From positions 248,001-312,000 of the forward strand of contig VWZL01000433.1 of assembly GCA_013396915.1 (NCBI GenBank): 64,000 nt of DNA, given 5' to 3'. Shown here one piece after another: positions 61,327 through 64,000 of this stretch. The DNA comes from Stercorarius parasiticus (lineage: Eukaryota; Chordata; Aves; Charadriiformes; Stercorariidae). Position numbers and translations under genes: made by a program. The notes under the pieces were generated by a model that made no database searches, was not told the origin of the DNA, and was given only the letters and a program-made list of their open reading frames with translations. The first letter of the stretch is position 1; every line of letters begins with the position of its first letter.

Positions 61327-63114
61327 TCCCTTTCTATGGGCAACGAGGATGAGTGGGTCTCAGGTCGTCTGTGTCTAATGGAGGACAAGGAAATCCTGTT
61401 GCATATATCATTCATGGTATATTTTGGTCCCGTAGGTTTTGCGACATTCAAGGAAGGAAGGATCATTTTATTCACAGCTGAAACATCCTAAATAAAATGA
61501 GTCTGTGCTTTCCCTCTACAGTCACTGCTTGTGACTCGCTGAATAAGAAGCTCTCCTTAAAATGACAAGCTCGGCCCTGAGACTGATGATCAGCTGGAAT
61601 GGATGGAAATCAAATCAAGGCTGTTGTTTTAGGGTTTGTTTTTTTTTGTCGGCACCTGATTAATTTGCCCCCATGTAGAATAATTCAGAGCCAAGTTTTT
61701 TTACAGAGCTCCGAGATCACTACTTTGCCTCTTCATACATTTTCTTTTCTTAACAGGGTTTTATTTTTCGTGATATCAAACCAATAAGCGAGGAGCTTGT
61801 GGAGACCTGCTCACACGTTGAACCTGGAGAACAGAGGGGAAAACCCAAACCAGTATTGCTGCATCGCTAATGGCACAGAGGCTCAGGTAACAACTATGGC
61901 TGCTGGATATTTAGGCTCTGCATTTAACCCACCTTTCCTCGCTCCCTTTACAGCTCACGTTTAAAGAACAAGCACTTTCTCTTTCCCAAGGCTTTTCCTT
62001 AATTGGATTTGTGTTGTGCTTTTTTTTTTTCCTTCTCATCTGTAGCTTAAGAAACCGTAAAAAAATAGCTTGGAGGAACCAAAAACAACCGGCGCTCCAG
62101 AGAATTTCAGGCAGGAATTACACGGCTTTCCTAAAAAGCCGTTTTTCCTCTTACTAACGGGACAGGGAGGGAAGGGAGATGGGAGGTGTTTTGTTCTGCG
62201 TGATTTGGTGATGAAAATGAAATGCAAGTTTAAATCATGAATTGGGGACAATTTCCTTGCTGAAACCAACACCGTATGAGGCGGGTCAAGATTGCTATCC
62301 CAGCTTTATATATGTATGCGTAATAGAGCATTTATGATTCAGGGAAGGGCTTTGGGAAGGGGCTGACTATTTTACTCTATTTGCTCTGTACTTGTTTTTC
62401 CTGGGGCCTTGCTGGTCCCACAGGGTAGCAGAGCTGGGACTGGCATGGAGGCTTCTTGACTCCTGTTTCCATTCCTGGTGTCTGAGACGTCACTGTCCTC
62501 AATAACTCCACTACTGTGGGTTAGACTGTGGTCTTCACACTAGGTCATGTAGCACTTTCATCTCATGAACAGCCGTGTCACCTGCAGCAGTGGGCACTGC
62601 CCTGCTCAAATGGGGAGATGAGAACACTGGTGACTAAATCCCCTTAATGCAGCATCTCTCCTCCTCATCAACCCATGCCTGTTTTTGTACCCAGTCTAGA
62701 GGAGAAAAAAAATGAGAGGGTCGTTACCTGGCATACTTCCTTCAGCAGCACACCAGGTGTAGATGTTCCTGCCCCACCACACTTTGGCTCCTGCTTGTTC
62801 ATCCTTGCTGTCTGCTCCAGGGTGACAGCCTGGCTGCAAGGCTGCACTTATCCACAGCACCACAGAAAGCATCCCCACTGGAAATAAAAACATCCTCTTC
62901 TGAATCAGCACAGCTGAAGGGCTGGTGAGCTGTGGCAGAAGGTGAGGGCAAGCATGGTGGGATGCACATGGAGGGCCCTTCTGAAGGCAAAAAGCAGTGC
63001 GTAGGTGCTCACTGCAGTTGCAGTAGATCCCTGCAAAAACCCTTCAGTCAATAACTATGTTTCAAATAATATGGTGGACAACTGGATATTGGATATGAGG
63101 AAGTGCGAAGATAG
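61327..63114. other. Unique sequence, no gene recognised
   Basis: No gene recognised. A T10 run lies near 62021-62030. All open frames are under 80 codons. Confidence 0.55.
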
Positions 63115-63590
63115 AACCATAGAATCATAGAATCATTTAGGTTAGAAAGGACCTTTAAGGGCACTAAGTCCAACCATTAACCCAGCACTGCCAAGTCCAC
63201 CACTAAACCATGTCCCTAAGTGCCACATCTACACATCTTTTTAATACCTTCAGGGATGGTGACTCAACCACTCCCCTGGGCAGCCTGTTCCAATGCTTGA
63301 TAACGCTTTCAGTGAAGAATTTTTTCCTAATATCCAGTCTAAACCTCTCCAGGTGCAATTTGAGGCCATTTCCTCTTATCCTATCACCTGTTACTTGGGA
63401 GAAGAGACCGATCCCCATCTCACTACACCCTCCTTTCAGGCAGCTGTAGAGAGCGATAAGGTCTCTTCTCAGCGTCCTTTTCTCCAGGCTAAACGACCCC
63501 AGGTCCCTCAGCCGCTCCTCATAGCACTTGTGCTCCAGACCCTTCACCAGCTTCGTTGCTCTTCTTTGGACGTGCTCCAGCAGTTCATTG
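63115..63590 (-). mobile_element. CR1 LINE 3' fragment with open ORF2 C-terminus (group B)
   Basis: Minus-strand CR1 with several terminal repeats at its low end (ACCATAGAATCATAGAATCA). The ORF2 C-terminus reads without interruption from about 63590 to a stop near 63203: [80 protein letters not shown]. The tail has the group-B segment CCACTAAACCATGTCCCTAA shared with the 19.9-kb copy. Similarity ends near 63590, a 5' truncation. Confidence 0.96.
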
Positions 63591-63812
63591 CATATTGATA
63601 TTTTACGCCTCATTGCATAGCAAGATTTCTTGGTAAAGATCTCCAAGGGGGAGCTATAAACTCTTCTTGTTGTCAGTCCCCATGGCAGTATATCCTATAG
63701 CGGTCCTTCAGTAAAATTAAGGATTTAGCCTTCTTCAAGAGAACTGCTGATAGGCACTGTATATAGTCTTGCCCCTCCAAGATTTTCATGGTCCCATGTC
63801 CCATAGGCTCAT

Positions 63813-64000
63813 AAATCATAGAATCACAGAATCACAGAACGGTTTGTGTTGGAAGGGGCCTTAAAGATCATCTAGTTCCAGCCCCCTGACATGGGCAGGG
63901 ACACCTCCCACTAGACCAGGCTGCTCAAAGCCCCATCCAGCCTGGCCTTGAACACTTCCTGGGATAGGGCATCCACAACCTCCCTGGGCAACCTGTTCCA
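63813..64000 (-). mobile_element. CR1 LINE 3' fragment, runs off the window (group C)
   Basis: Minus-strand CR1 beginning AATCATAGAATCACAGAATC and continuing with GACATGGGCAGGGACACCTC and CTAGACCAGGCTGCTCAAAG to the last base of the window. Its 5' extent lies outside. It sits only about 220 bases from the previous copy in the same orientation but belongs to a different group, so it is a separate insertion and not a tandem duplication. Confidence 0.95.

Noticed and set aside
1..64000. CRISPR arrays, rRNA, tRNA, bacterial operons
   Set aside because: None seen by eye; the repeat content is that of a bird nuclear genome. A tRNA scan was not possible.

Overview
The window is vertebrate nuclear DNA, almost certainly from a bird. 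The main evidence is at least eleven copies of the 3' end of CR1 LINEs, the dominant avian retrotransposon. Each has the ORF2 C-terminus and the terminal ATTCTRTG-type repeats. Ancient MIR-like SINE relics and one avian-type endogenous-retrovirus solo LTR agree with this. The species cannot be fixed from the sequence.

I find no protein-coding gene that I can name. Open frames are short (mostly 60-180 codons), lack recognisable domains and overlap on both strands, as expected by chance. The credible coding sequence is all retroelement: CR1 ORF2 C-terminal fragments and one doubtful L1-type ORF1 relic. The window is best read as intergenic or long-intron DNA. Two CpG-rich blocks could be promoter regions, at about 9.64-10.51 kb (interrupted by an assembly gap) and 12.84-13.19 kb. 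A third CpG-rich stretch at 26.58-27.05 kb carries a small three-copy repeat.

Layout: 0-0.53 kb CR1 (minus); 0.53-9.6 kb mostly unique DNA with one CR1 scrap at 6.9 kb; 9.6-13.2 kb CpG islands; 14.0-14.3 kb possible L1 ORF1 relic; 14.5-31.5 kb unique AT-rich DNA with a CR1 at 19.9 kb, a MIR at 21.9 kb, an inverted repeat at 23.65 kb and an AT-rich block with many TAAT cores near 25.8 kb; 31.58 kb CR1 tail remnants; 31.6-44.3 kb unique, with a second gap at 38.1 kb in a polypyrimidine tract; 44.3-45.7 kb two CR1 copies, one with an internal 56-bp duplication; 47.5 kb an 11-bp perfect hairpin; 49.0 kb CR1; 52.8 kb MIR; 54.74-55.40 kb solo LTR with 5-bp target-site duplication; 56.7-64.0 kb four CR1 copies, the last running off the window.

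There are no operons or pathways to reconstruct. The CR1 copies fall into three groups by their 3' sequence, suggesting several waves of insertion. No new biological system is evident. The best leads are the gap-interrupted CpG island, the adjacent CpG-rich frame, the possible L1 relic and the CpG-rich 26.6-27.05 kb block.
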